Shown: positions 15,377 through 23,130 of the stretch, piece after piece
How the letters are laid out: every line of letters begins with the position of its first letter
Position numbering within the stretch: position 1 is the stretch's first letter
IMG/VR virus record: IMGVR_UViG_3300011934_000017
Location: 124,001 to 188,000 of that record
Strand: one strand, 5' to 3'
DNA length: 64,000 nt
Source: a virus
The notes under the pieces: generated by a model
What the model was told of the DNA's origin: nothing
The model's input: only the letters and a program-made list of their open reading frames with translations
The model's database searches: none
Translations under genes and position numbers: made by a program

Positions 15377-16870
15377 TCACTCGGAAGTAATGATATACAC
15401 TGGAAGCTTCTGTTCTTTATTTACACTTCCCAGTTCTACAGGTCGTGCAATGATTCCAGTGACCTTTTGATCGGGCATACGTTCTGCAAACTTCTCAACG
15501 TATTTACAGTAGGCTTTTTCTGTAAGCGGACCTCCTTTCGTTCTAAGAACCGAGTAGTCGTCAAACAAATTGTCGTTGGTCACAGCAAAACCGTTCGATT
15601 GCAAATGTCGATTAACGTGCTGACCGACAGGTATAGGACGAACGTTACCGCGACTGCCGTAGTAAATGTCAGAAGCGACAAACCTGAAGTAGTTTTCAGG
15701 GCTACGAATGAACTGGTCAATGCGATACTTTGCATTGGCGTCCCGCAGCGAATCGAGGGACCTCTTGAGCTTTTCAATTTTGCTCTGAAGCAGAGGGACA
15801 GCTTTGCCTTGCTTGATTATCTCAGCATTCTTTTTGATAGAAGAGGCGGCAGCTTTAAGTTCGGCTGCCTCTTCGTAATTCTTTTTACGCTTTGCGCGGC
15901 TGTGTTTCTTGCGCGCCTCTTCAAACAGGTCTTTCAGACGTTCTAATTCGGAACCGTCTTTGATTCTTTTAATCTTCTCTTTCTTCTGGTCAATGTCATC
16001 CAATAGATCAACTACTTCAGGGCAGTCTACTATGGGTCTACGTTCTTCGTTCAGAGTACCTAGAAAATAATCGAACAAGGCAGAGACGGACTTAACTTCA
16101 GGTAGATGCGACTTGATGCTGTCTTTCATCGAGTCTGGAACAGTCAGTGTACCAGCCACAACAAAATAGTTTGCAGGACCAGAAAGCAATTCTGATACGT
16201 TACCGTGATAATCAGGATTGATCAGACGTTTGCCGTTAGAGCCAATGTAATTCGGTATGTCTAACTTGATAGCAACATCAAGACTAACGCGCTCACCGTC
16301 TAGGCCACCGATACGCACGTCATACAGGTAACTGTAGCTTCGCTTTTCGGTCTTGTGAATACGATAAACCACAAACATGCGCAGACCTGCGAGAAGTGGT
16401 GATATCAAATAACTGCCTTCAGGCACACCTCGAACAGGCTCTTTTTTGTACTGAGGTAACATCGAGGTATAGATATCATCCAACATCGCAGGATAAGCGT
16501 ATTCTTCAAGATTCGAAATGTGTTTTTTCAAATCACTCTGGCATTCTTCAAACTCAAGAGGACCAGAACCAAGTAGCGCGAAGTTTGCCCACGACATACC
16601 GTGAGCGTCGCTTTCTGGAACACCAAGACCTACAGAATACATCATGGACAGCGTGTACATGTCATCAGTATTACCTGACGTGGCACCTTTAGCAATCTTT
16701 TCGACTACCGTCTTCGCAAGATTAGGCATAATATTTGCGGTCTCTTCATCGGTTAAGTAAAGAGGGAAGTCCAAGATAGAGCCAGGATACGGAGTATGAA
16801 CAACGCAGCGCTCGACCATGAACAAACGGTAAAAAAGATCGCTCAAAGGCTCATGTAACTGATCCATCAT
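15377..16870 (-). CDS. Large protein with Sel1-like repeat and coiled coil
   Basis: 497 residues (the first two codons are both ATG; GGAG lies just upstream). Near residues 70-105, MYTLSMMYSVGLGVPESD with MSWANFALLG looks like one or two Sel1-type repeats (M-Y-x-x-G-x-G-V...A). Residues about 285-375 are a Lys/Glu coiled coil, containing a UVR-like N-Y-E-E-A-A-E-L segment. The rest is unrecognised. A virion or scaffold role is possible, but nothing proves it. Confidence 0.6.
   Translation of the reverse strand: MMDQLHEPLSDLFYRLFMVERCVVHTPYPGSILDFPLYLTDEETANIMPNLAKTVVEKIAKGATSGNTDDMYTLSMMYSVGLGVPESDAHGMSWANFALLGSGPLEFEECQSDLKKHISNLEEYAYPAMLDDIYTSMLPQYKKEPVRGVPEGSYLISPLLAGLRMFVVYRIHKTEKRSYSYLYDVRIGGLDGERVSLDVAIKLDIPNYIGSNGKRLINPDYHGNVSELLSGPANYFVVAGTLTVPDSMKDSIKSHLPEVKSVSALFDYFLGTLNEERRPIVDCPEVVDLLDDIDQKKEKIKRIKDGSELERLKDLFEEARKKHSRAKRKKNYEEAAELKAAASSIKKNAEIIKQGKAVPLLQSKIEKLKRSLDSLRDANAKYRIDQFIRSPENYFRFVASDIYYGSRGNVRPIPVGQHVNRHLQSNGFAVTNDNLFDDYSVLRTKGGPLTEKAYCKYVEKFAERMPDQKVTGIIARPVELGSVNKEQKLPVYIITSE
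15418..15426 (-). promoter_or_regulatory. Late-type promoter GTGTAAATA inside the 3' end of a gene
   Basis: Exact consensus on the minus strand, inside codons near the end of the gene at 15377-16870 and 127 bases before the next gene's start. Confidence 0.5.
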
Positions 16871-17228
16871 TTTTCTCCACCTGTTTTCGTATTCCGTTTA
16901 CATTGTCTGCAAACTCCAGAATAACATTAATCTCTTCGTCTTCTACTTGGTTATTTACAGCATTGAGAAACAGCTTTCTTTGCATGACACAAATGGCCTC
17001 GTCCGTAATGTGCGTACGGAACGCAACGAGGTCTTCATTAGCATGGATAAAAACATCATTCACCTGCTCTATGAATTTAGGTGAAAGATTGCGTTCACTC
17101 TTTTCAGTCGAGACAAATTCAGGAGAAAACAACACAGGTAAGGGATTGCCTGCTTGTGTTGTACCAGACTCTGATTCCATTATAGCAAAATAACGCTGTA
17201 GAAAAGTTCTTACACTAGGTGTACTCAT
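16851..17228 (-). CDS. Hypothetical protein
   Basis: 125 residues from the ATG at 17228 (GGAG 7 bases upstream; a TTG two codons earlier is less likely). Helical C-terminal half, no known domain. It overlaps the start of the 497-residue protein by 20 bases, suggesting translational coupling. Confidence 0.55.
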   Translation of the reverse strand: MSTPSVRTFLQRYFAIMESESGTTQAGNPLPVLFSPEFVSTEKSERNLSPKFIEQVNDVFIHANEDLVAFRTHITDEAICVMQRKLFLNAVNNQVEDEEINVILEFADNVNGIRKQVEKNDGSVT

Positions 17229-17239
17229 TTTCAAACTCC

Positions 17240-17259
17240 AAAAGAGGCCGAAGCCCCTT
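17240..17259 (-). terminator. UUCG-loop terminator after the HU-like gene
   Basis: AGGGGC-TTCG-GCCTCT followed by TTT on the minus strand, just beyond the HU-like gene's stop and just before the next gene's ribosome site. Confidence 0.6.
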
Positions 17260-17268
17260 GAACGTGTT

Positions 17269-17640
17269 TTACATTTTTGATGCGTCTTTCAGCTTTTTCA
17301 GCGGTGTAATCTTCAGCTTGATAGATGCAGGCTTGGCTTTGAACGTTGTCTCTTCACCGGTGAACGGGCTGATACCTTTACGCGCTTTCTTTGCAGGCAC
17401 TTTCTTGCTGGTAATCTTGAACAGACCGGACAGCATGAACTCACCGATACCACGCTTGCGCACATGACCAAGCATTGTTTCTTCTAGTGCATCCATGACC
17501 TTCTTAACATCTTTCTTGTCCAGCTCAGTCTTCTCTGCCAGATGCTCCAGAAGCTGAGTCTTAGTCATCTTTTCTTTGATGGCCTTGGGAGCAGTTGCTT
17601 TGGTAGCTGCTTTGGCAGTTGCTTTTGGCTTAGTAGTCAT
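17269..17640 (-). CDS. HU/IHF-family DNA-bending protein
   Basis: 123 residues. After a 24-residue Lys/Ala-rich N-terminal arm comes the HU core: MTKTQLLEHLAEKTELDKKDVKKVMDAL (two helices, read as MTKTQLLEHLAEKT and LDKKDVKKVMDALEE), GIGEFMLSGLFKI, and the strand and tip region with KKARKGISPFTGEETTFKAK, where HU has R-x-G-x-N-P-x-T-G-x-x-x. The Pro at the tip that intercalates DNA is kept. It should bend and compact DNA or help replication initiation. Full length plus extension. AAGGAA before the ATG. Confidence 0.9.
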   Translation of the reverse strand: MTTKPKATAKAATKATAPKAIKEKMTKTQLLEHLAEKTELDKKDVKKVMDALEETMLGHVRKRGIGEFMLSGLFKITSKKVPAKKARKGISPFTGEETTFKAKPASIKLKITPLKKLKDASKM

Positions 17641-17671
17641 TTTGAATTCCTTAATAAAATATAAAAGTTGC

Positions 17672-17947
17672 TTAGTGTTGCAGGTCGTTCAGGAGTTTCA
17701 CAATCTTTTCTAGGATGTCACTGCCGTAGCTCTCTACAATATGCGTCTTAGGTGGGTCGCACCGATTAGCGTGAAGCATATCCTCCAGACGCGACACCTC
17801 AGGCTTCAAACTTTTTTGCACCCGTGCCTTGACGCGATGCATGTCATCAGCATGGTGCACTTCGTTTATTTGGAGTTGGTCTTTCAAACTTTTTACCTCA
17901 CGCTCCAATTCCTCGATACGCGCTTGGGCTTCAGCTAATCTACTCAT
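17672..17947 (-). CDS. Short coiled-coil protein
   Basis: 91 residues from the ATG at 17947. Residues 1-65 are a leucine-spaced coiled coil (MSRLAEAQARIEELEREV then KSLKDQLQ). The ribosome site is weak. It lies between the HU-like and SAP-repeat genes. Function unknown. Confidence 0.5.
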   Translation of the reverse strand: MSRLAEAQARIEELEREVKSLKDQLQINEVHHADDMHRVKARVQKSLKPEVSRLEDMLHANRCDPPKTHIVESYGSDILEKIVKLLNDLQH

Positions 17948-17974
17948 GACAGTTTCTTGAAAAGTTTGCAGATG

Positions 17975-17994
17975 GGCGGGGCATCTGCCCCGCC
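17975..17994 (-). terminator. GC-rich hairpin after the SAP-repeat gene
   Basis: GGCGGGGCA/TGCCCCGCC, 10 bases beyond the stop at 18005 on the minus strand. No strong T run follows. Confidence 0.55.
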
Positions 17995-18004
17995 GTGTCA
18001 CTAC

Positions 18005-19582
18005 TTACAGGGCGTCGTCAAAATCATCGAAGTCGTCTTCGTCTTCGTCTTCGTCTTCGTCTTCGTCTTCGTCTTCAAACTCTTCCTCGTCTTCTTCTAG
18101 GTCATCTTCGTCCTCGTCTTCAAATTCTTCTTCATCGTCTTCATCTTCAAACTCTTCCTCGTCGTCTGCTTCGTCCTCGTCTTCGTCCTCCTCTAGGTCA
18201 TCTTCAAATTCTTCTTCATCGTCGAGGTCCAGATCATCTTCTACCTCTTCTACCGTGTCTTCGATAATCTCCATGCGTACAACTTTTGCTAGATCAACCA
18301 GCTTGACCTCTTCAGTGTCGAGCACGAACAGAACAACTTTTGACTTGGCGTCGGAGAAGCCGATAACGAGGGCTTCACTGCCACGGTACTCAAGCTTGGT
18401 ACCAATGTCAACTTCATCGCCAAGCTTCGGCTCGATCACATCGTCAAAGTTTGCATCCCAGCCTTCGATGGCGCGCGCAATCTTTTTGGTGTCTAACGCA
18501 TCACCTACGATAGCTGCAATCTTTTCTAGGCGAGTATCGTCTTCAGTAGACGATTCTTCGGCTTCAGTCATTGCGGCCGCGTATGCCTCAATATCTTCTT
18601 CAGAGGCGTTGGTGGGCAACAGACCGATTTGAAGGGTCAGGCGTTCTTCGTTGTACATGCCGCCGGTAGTCGCTACGGTCAGGTCAAGACCTGTCAGGTC
18701 TTTCAAGATGTTGCCAATGTTGTCACGCACCGCGTCTTCAATCTTTTTAGTCATCGCATCGTTGAAAGTTGACACAGGCTTCAGCTTCTTGGTGTCACCG
18801 CTTGCGCCACGCTTGCGGCGCTTGATGCCAGAGCTTTCTTTATCTTCGGCAGCGGGCTGCTTGGGCTGCTTGGGTGCTTTCTTTTTGCTGTTCAAAAGTT
18901 CACGCAGCTCGGCGACTTTGACACCACGTGCTTCAGTGCGATCTTCGATCTTACCAGCATCGACCAGTGCTGTGATAAGCTCCTTGCGTGTCATCTTTTT
19001 CTCAGAAGACGCTGCAGGCTGCTTCGGCTGCTTAGGTGCTTTCTTTTTCGCGTGAAGTTCACGCAGTTCCTCGATGGACACGCCTTTGGCTACGCGACGG
19101 TTGCTAATCTTGCCAGCATCTACCAGCGCTGTAATCAGTTCTGTACGTGTCATCTTTTTCTCAGAAGAGGCAGCAGGCTGCTTCGGCTGACGTGGCTGCT
19201 TGGGCTTCTTCTTAGACAACTTTTCTACCATGCTGCGAAGTTCTGTGATGAGAATGCCTTTGGAGTCGGAGCGCTTTTCAAACTTCTTGGCTTCAACGAG
19301 GGCGGTGATGCAATCGCGGCGAGTCATCTTGCTTGCGTCATTTTTCATATCTTTATCTCCGGTTGTCTTGGGTGTAGTTGTCTTGGGTGCATCTTTTGCA
19401 GGGCTGTCGCCAAGCTGCACAAGACCACGTCCTTTCTTTTTCACGTCAGCGGCTTGCACAACGATGCCGCCTTTGGTCTTGTAAGATACGCGACCGACCT
19501 TTGCGATGCGATCTTTTGAATCGTCTGCCAGGGTGATGCTCATGCCTTCGAATGACTGGTCTGCTTTTTGACGTGTAGCCAT
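18005..19582 (-). CDS. Triple SAP-like repeat protein with acidic tail
   Basis: 525 residues from the ATG at 19582. Residues about 85-245 hold three near-identical units, each KMTR-x-x-x-ITALV-x-A-x-K, a short turn with R, then KG-x-x-I-x-ELR-x-L, separated by PKQPKQPAA linkers. Two helices joined by a G-containing turn is the SAP/LEM-like layout used for DNA binding. A middle domain (about 265-440) is unrecognised. The last 85 residues are Glu/Asp repeats ending DDFDDFDDAL, nearly the same end as the H1-like protein. It is driven by early-type promoter copy 2. Likely a multivalent DNA-binding, chromatin-organising protein; the role is inferred. Confidence 0.6.
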   Translation of the reverse strand: MATRQKADQSFEGMSITLADDSKDRIAKVGRVSYKTKGGIVVQAADVKKKGRGLVQLGDSPAKDAPKTTTPKTTGDKDMKNDASKMTRRDCITALVEAKKFEKRSDSKGILITELRSMVEKLSKKKPKQPRQPKQPAASSEKKMTRTELITALVDAGKISNRRVAKGVSIEELRELHAKKKAPKQPKQPAASSEKKMTRKELITALVDAGKIEDRTEARGVKVAELRELLNSKKKAPKQPKQPAAEDKESSGIKRRKRGASGDTKKLKPVSTFNDAMTKKIEDAVRDNIGNILKDLTGLDLTVATTGGMYNEERLTLQIGLLPTNASEEDIEAYAAAMTEAEESSTEDDTRLEKIAAIVGDALDTKKIARAIEGWDANFDDVIEPKLGDEVDIGTKLEYRGSEALVIGFSDAKSKVVLFVLDTEEVKLVDLAKVVRMEIIEDTVEEVEDDLDLDDEEEFEDDLEEDEDEDEADDEEEFEDEDDEEEFEDEDEDDLEEDEEEFEDEDEDEDEDEDEDDFDDFDDAL

Positions 19583-19617
19583 GATGATATCTCTCTCTGT
19601 ATTTGCTTGCTTAAATT

Positions 19618-19709
19618 GAACGTTAACTAGCACCGTAACCAAATTTCTATCTGCTCGTTTTGGCTCGCTGCTACATCTTCATTATATCACATCTACAACC
19701 GCTCTGCAA
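19618..19709 (-). promoter_or_regulatory. Early-type promoter and leader, copy 2
   Basis: Minus strand: -35 TTGCAG (19704-19709), 17-base spacer, TGATATAAT (19681-19689), then the leader with TTTGGTTACGG and GTTAACGTTC. The stem here is weaker (AGCA/TGCT). Drives the SAP-repeat gene. Confidence 0.8.
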
Positions 19710-19770
19710 CAACTTTCTGCTGTGGTGGTGTGAGGTGTGCTGTGGTGCAGTCGAATCAAAGATTGCACGG

Positions 19771-19790
19771 TGAGGGGGCGCTGCCCCCTC
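19771..19790 (-). terminator. GC-rich hairpin after the gene at 19798
   Basis: GAGGGGGC-AGC-GCCCCCTC, about 8 bases beyond the stop at 19798 on the minus strand. Strong stem without a T run. Confidence 0.5.
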
Positions 19791-19797
19791 TGGTATA

Positions 19798-20169
19798 TCA
19801 GCTTTCTAGTTCGCGTACGGTCTGTGCCACGTAGCTGTCTTCTCCGAGCAAGGTCGCTAATCTTTTCGCCAGCGCTACATGACCAGGAAAATCTTTCCAG
19901 GACTTGGTGCGACCCTCAAAGACCACATCAACGTAGGATGCCAGCGCTGAAAAGTTCTTGCGCTTGTGGCCATGCAGAGAAAAGACTTGCAGGTACGGAC
20001 CAGATACTTGGCTGTGGTTTTCGATCATTTCGAAAATGTAGCCTCGGTCCTCAACGATGATAACGTGGGTGTGCTCACCCTGATCATCAACGTCTTCCAG
20101 TTCAAACTTTTCACCGCCCTGTGCTACCAGTGCTTCTTCCATTGCTAAGATGTCGGCTAGCTGAGTCAT
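19798..20169 (-). CDS. Small early-type protein, tandem family member A
   Basis: 123 residues, acidic. It shares a layout with the genes at 20320 and 20826: GGEKFELE near the start, two or three strands, then N-F-x-A-L-x-x-Y-V-D-x-x-F, a Trp, H-V-A-L-A-x-R-L-A. It sits directly behind promoter copy 3 and has its own hairpin, so it is a single-gene early unit. No family known; such strongly expressed small phage proteins often target host machinery. Confidence 0.6.
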   Translation of the reverse strand: MTQLADILAMEEALVAQGGEKFELEDVDDQGEHTHVIIVEDRGYIFEMIENHSQVSGPYLQVFSLHGHKRKNFSALASYVDVVFEGRTKSWKDFPGHVALAKRLATLLGEDSYVAQTVRELES

Positions 20170-20200
20170 GATGTTGCCTCTTCAATTTACAGTTTAGGTT

Positions 20201-20292
20201 GAACGTTAACAAGCGCCGTAACCAAATTGCGCTGCTCTCGTTTTTGCTTGGTCTTACATCTTCATTATATCACATCTGAGACCACACCACAA
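20201..20292 (-). promoter_or_regulatory. Early-type promoter and leader, copy 3
   Basis: Minus strand: -35 TTGTGG (20287-20292), 17-base spacer, TGATATAAT (20264-20272). Leader hairpin AGCGC/GCGCT holds AATTTGGTTACG in its loop, followed by GTTAACGTTC. Confidence 0.85.
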
Positions 20293-20314
20293 CGACTTTC
20301 TGCTGTGGTGTGGT
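20280..20314 (-). terminator. Hairpin between the gene at 20320 and promoter copy 3
   Basis: ACCACACCACA pairs with TGTGGTGTGGT around a 12-base loop. It overlaps the -35 of promoter copy 3; a related sequence (actttctgctgtggtg) recurs upstream of promoter copy 2 at about 19711-19726. Confidence 0.5.
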
Positions 20315-20319
20315 GCGTA

Positions 20320-20694
20320 TTAGCGCATGTGGAGCGCTTCTTTTGCCTCGGGTACAAAATTCGCATCAGGAGCAAACTCTACCAGGCGTACAACTAGAGC
20401 CACGTGGGTGCTAGATTCTACCCACGACTTGATGCCGGGTAGCTGTGCTGGTGAGGCCCAGAGAAGATCAAGTGCCGACACCAATGAGTCAATATCATCA
20501 TAGGCATCCGTCAGTTTAAAAGTTCGTATTCTCTGGCTGTCACCGTCTGCGGACGATTCGAACAACACCGCACTGCCGTCTTTCGGAAGCAGGATCACGG
20601 CAGTATAATCACCGGTCTGATCTGGGCATTCTAGTTCGAACCGCTCACCGCCGATCTGAAGCAGTGCGTTTTCCATAGCTGTCATGAAATGCAT
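20320..20694 (-). CDS. Small early-type protein, tandem family member B
   Basis: 124 residues. Paralogue of the genes at 19798 and 20826 by shared pattern GGERFELE, DSLVSALDLLW, IKSW and THVALVVRLVE. Starts with ATG after GAGGTGA, which belongs to the duplicated 97-base leader (promoter copy 4). Function unknown. Confidence 0.6.
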   Translation of the reverse strand: MHFMTAMENALLQIGGERFELECPDQTGDYTAVILLPKDGSAVLFESSADGDSQRIRTFKLTDAYDDIDSLVSALDLLWASPAQLPGIKSWVESSTHVALVVRLVEFAPDANFVPEAKEALHMR

Positions 20695-20701
20695 GTTGTC
20701 A

Positions 20702-20798
20702 CCTCTACAAACTTTACAAGGCAGCGAACATCAACAAACGCCGTAACCAAGTTCTGCTGTGCTCGCTGAGGGGTTGGTACTACATCTTCATTATATCA
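20702..20798 (-). repeat. 97-base perfect direct repeat (unit 1): leader plus -10
   Basis: Identical to 23922-24018. It covers the ribosome site, leader hairpin and extended -10 TGATATAAT of the downstream gene. Sequence outside the unit differs, including the -35 side. Confidence 0.9.
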
Positions 20799-20820
20799 CG
20801 TCAGGAGTCAAAAGAACAGC
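20721..20820 (-). promoter_or_regulatory. Early-type promoter and leader, copy 4
   Basis: Minus strand TGATATAAT at 20790-20798, no good -35 at 17 bases (extended -10 type). The leader has TTGGTTACGG and a longer G-U-containing stem (CAGCAGA with TTTGTTG), plus CAGCGA/TCGCTG outside it. Confidence 0.8.
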
Positions 20821-20825
20821 ATTTT

Positions 20826-21155
20826 CTATGAGGCGGTCTTTACAATGCTTGGTATGCTCGATTCGGGTACGATTTCTGCTAGACGTTGGGCTAACTTGAC
20901 GTGGATGGGACAGTCTAACCAGCAGCGCTTACCACTGTTTTTTGACCCCCAGAAAAGATCGACGTGCCAGGCCAGTGCTTCGAAATTGCTTCGGGATGTG
21001 GCTGCATCTTTTAAAAAGATCACCTCTTGAACGCTACAATCATCAAAATAGGTACAAGCTGTAGCTCTACCTTGACTGGCTTCTAACATGACCACGATGC
21101 AAAAATCGGAATCAATCTGCTCAAGGGCGAATCTTTCAAGGTGGTTAACGGGCAT
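20826..21155 (-). CDS. Small early-type protein, tandem family member C
   Basis: 109 residues, shorter than its paralogues at 19798 and 20320 because the N-terminal helix is reduced. Shared pattern: ERFALE, N-F-E-A-L-A-W-H-V-D-L-F-W, W-L-D-C-P-I-H-V-K-L-A-Q-R-L-A. It lies 10 bases after the next gene and has no module of its own, so it is read from further upstream. Confidence 0.6.
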   Translation of the reverse strand: MPVNHLERFALEQIDSDFCIVVMLEASQGRATACTYFDDCSVQEVIFLKDAATSRSNFEALAWHVDLFWGSKNSGKRCWLDCPIHVKLAQRLAEIVPESSIPSIVKTAS

Positions 21156-21165
21156 AATGGTTCTC

Positions 21166-21489
21166 CTAGTAGAGTAGTTTGCGAAGCGCTTTGGCGCCAG
21201 AACAAGAGGCAGTACCTAAGCCTGCCTCTAAGTGCAGGTAATGATAGAGTGCATCCCAATGAAAGGTACCTCTATCCGTTTCGGGATAGAACGCTTTAGT
21301 CGATAGAAAAGTCTGGCCGTTACTCTGAAGGTCTCCGTGAAGTACAACGACCGTACATTCTTCACTGTAGAAAACGTCTGTCTTGGGATACAAAAGCGGA
21401 CCTTCAATCGCGCTGTTTCGGAAGAGAAAGTGTGTGAAGTCAGTATCGGACTTCAAAGACTGGACTAACCTATCAATATGTTTTTGCAT
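21166..21489 (-). CDS. Hypothetical protein
   Basis: 107 residues, mixed alpha/beta, GAGGA before the ATG. A weak echo of the neighbouring family is the W-D-A-L-x-x-Y-L-x-L segment, but the rest differs. Function unknown. Confidence 0.55.
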   Translation of the reverse strand: MQKHIDRLVQSLKSDTDFTHFLFRNSAIEGPLLYPKTDVFYSEECTVVVLHGDLQSNGQTFLSTKAFYPETDRGTFHWDALYHYLHLEAGLGTASCSGAKALRKLLY

Positions 21490-21499
21490 CTTTACATCC

Positions 21500-22255
21500 T
21501 CAGTTTTTATGTATCATGTAGTCGGCAACGATCTTGGCAGCGTCACGTCCTACAGAGTCATCATTAGCCAGATGTATATTCAGGCGTAGCATATCTTCAT
21601 GCTGTCCAAAATGTCCCCACATGTTTTCATACTCGTCTTTGGTAGGTGCACCTCGATCCAAAAAGCTTGATTGACCTCCGCTTTTCGTCAACTGACACCA
21701 GCGACCGAAAACACCTGTCTGTGACTCCAGAATAATCTCAAAGACGATCAGGCTAACGCGAATATAACGCATAGCAGGATCATTATGAAACATGACAGGT
21801 ATATCCACGTACATTCTTGAAGTGGGATGATCTTGACCTAACAGGTAAGAGTTTAGTCGCAGAGGCAGCTTCGTTCCTGGGCGCAGCGGGTGGTCAAACC
21901 AGCGTAGTGAGTGTGCGAAGTATTTATCCAGGTGTGTCTTATCGATCAGTGGGTAGAAAGGGGCACCAACTGCTTTTACAGGACGGGGCCATTCGCGGTT
22001 CTCCAAAGAGAACATCGAAGGTGCGCAAATAACATCAGGTGAATCCAGTGAGGCGACGGAATACCCGTGTGTAGAAAAGGCAGGCTTCAACCGAAGCTCG
22101 TTATACATGAAATCCAAGATCAACTTTCCACCTTCTTCGATAGTCTCACCTGCGTCTTCGAACACATACTCCATGTAGAAATAAGGAATCGAATGGCCTT
22201 CTTTACTGAGTGAGGCACCTTGAATCAAATTTTCTAAATACAAGCGGTCGTTCAT
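21500..22255 (-). CDS. Hypothetical protein
   Basis: 251 residues, no signal peptide or known motif, aromatic-rich in the middle (YFAHSLRWFDHPLRPG). GAGG before the ATG, 10-base spacing to neighbours on both sides. Function unknown. Confidence 0.55.
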   Translation of the reverse strand: MNDRLYLENLIQGASLSKEGHSIPYFYMEYVFEDAGETIEEGGKLILDFMYNELRLKPAFSTHGYSVASLDSPDVICAPSMFSLENREWPRPVKAVGAPFYPLIDKTHLDKYFAHSLRWFDHPLRPGTKLPLRLNSYLLGQDHPTSRMYVDIPVMFHNDPAMRYIRVSLIVFEIILESQTGVFGRWCQLTKSGGQSSFLDRGAPTKDEYENMWGHFGQHEDMLRLNIHLANDDSVGRDAAKIVADYMIHKN

Positions 22256-22265
22256 AATTAGTACC

Positions 22266-22532
22266 TCATTTACGGTTAGTTCTTAGGTGAACGCTGCGAT
22301 CTGGAAACGGCGGTGAAACACGTCCCAGAATCTTCACAACATAGGACATTCGTATGTTGAAAGTTCTTGACGACATAGGACACCAAACAGTAAGCTCGGC
22401 CATTCCAGAACGTGCTCCGTTTAGATTTAACATGCCAGGCGAAAGCAACAACACAGTATAATCGGGATCACCGTTGTTCCCAAGAATCTGTAGCCACGTA
22501 CCGCTCATTAAATTGTCAGTGCCTAGTTTCAT
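22266..22532 (-). CDS. Hypothetical protein
   Basis: 88 residues from the ATG at 22532, which overlaps the upstream TGA (ATGA arrangement) and has GGAG 9 bases upstream; the longer open frame to 22610 lies inside the upstream gene. Beta-rich, no known family. Confidence 0.55.
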   Translation of the reverse strand: MKLGTDNLMSGTWLQILGNNGDPDYTVLLLSPGMLNLNGARSGMAELTVWCPMSSRTFNIRMSYVVKILGRVSPPFPDRSVHLRTNRK

Positions 22533-23080
22533 TTCTTTGCTCCAAGTTGTTTTTCCAACGACCGATAAAGCTCTTCTTTTCGCTGCTGTATTGTCAGTTC
22601 CATCTGGCAAAGTTCGTGATACTCCATAAGCGCTACAGCCTTTTCACCTATATTCAACGCGGTAGGTGACTCTCTCTCTTCGACGCGAGGTTGAGAAGCA
22701 ATCTCTTTGTGCTCGGCCAGGTGTTCTGGATTAATCACTCTACGTCCGTGTGCCAAACCGATACGATAACCATACGACGCTCTGCCGTGCATGTACTTTG
22801 GTTGAATACGACGATTGGTGCGATATACATCGGAAAGTCCTTTTCTATGTGCTTGACTCAATACCGAAGAAATGGCAGAAATAAAAGAACGTACATCGTG
22901 GCTTTCTAGGCTTTCAATCTTTATGCATTGCCGATCGAGAATGCAGAAAGCAATGTCAACCGAGGTGTAGAAAACGGACGAGTCAACATTTACCATAGCA
23001 CCGAGAGTGCCAATCACACGGGTTCTAAAACCGTAATCAAGGATATTTGAGACGCGCTTATCTGAGAATGTTTGAAACAT
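22529..23080 (-). CDS. Hypothetical protein
   Basis: 183 residues, basic, ending in a Lys/Glu/Gln helix (LTIQQRKEELYRSLEKQL). GGAG before the ATG; overlaps the next start by 4 bases. No recognised domain. Confidence 0.55.
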   Translation of the reverse strand: MFQTFSDKRVSNILDYGFRTRVIGTLGAMVNVDSSVFYTSVDIAFCILDRQCIKIESLESHDVRSFISAISSVLSQAHRKGLSDVYRTNRRIQPKYMHGRASYGYRIGLAHGRRVINPEHLAEHKEIASQPRVEERESPTALNIGEKAVALMEYHELCQMELTIQQRKEELYRSLEKQLGAKK

Positions 23081-23105
23081 GATACAACTCCAAGAATAAA
23101 AGAAG

Positions 23106-23126
23106 TGAGGGACATCGCGCCCCTCT
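23106..23126 (-). terminator. Hairpin after the interrupted gene
   Basis: GAGGGG...CCCTC around a short loop, then a T-rich stretch on the minus strand, 5 bases past the stop at 23131. Confidence 0.4.
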
Positions 23127-23130
23127 AGGT

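Noticed and set aside
16951-16965. CTGTAAATA on the minus strand inside the gene at 16851-17228
   Set aside because: Inside coding sequence with one mismatch; could serve the next gene but not supported enough to list.
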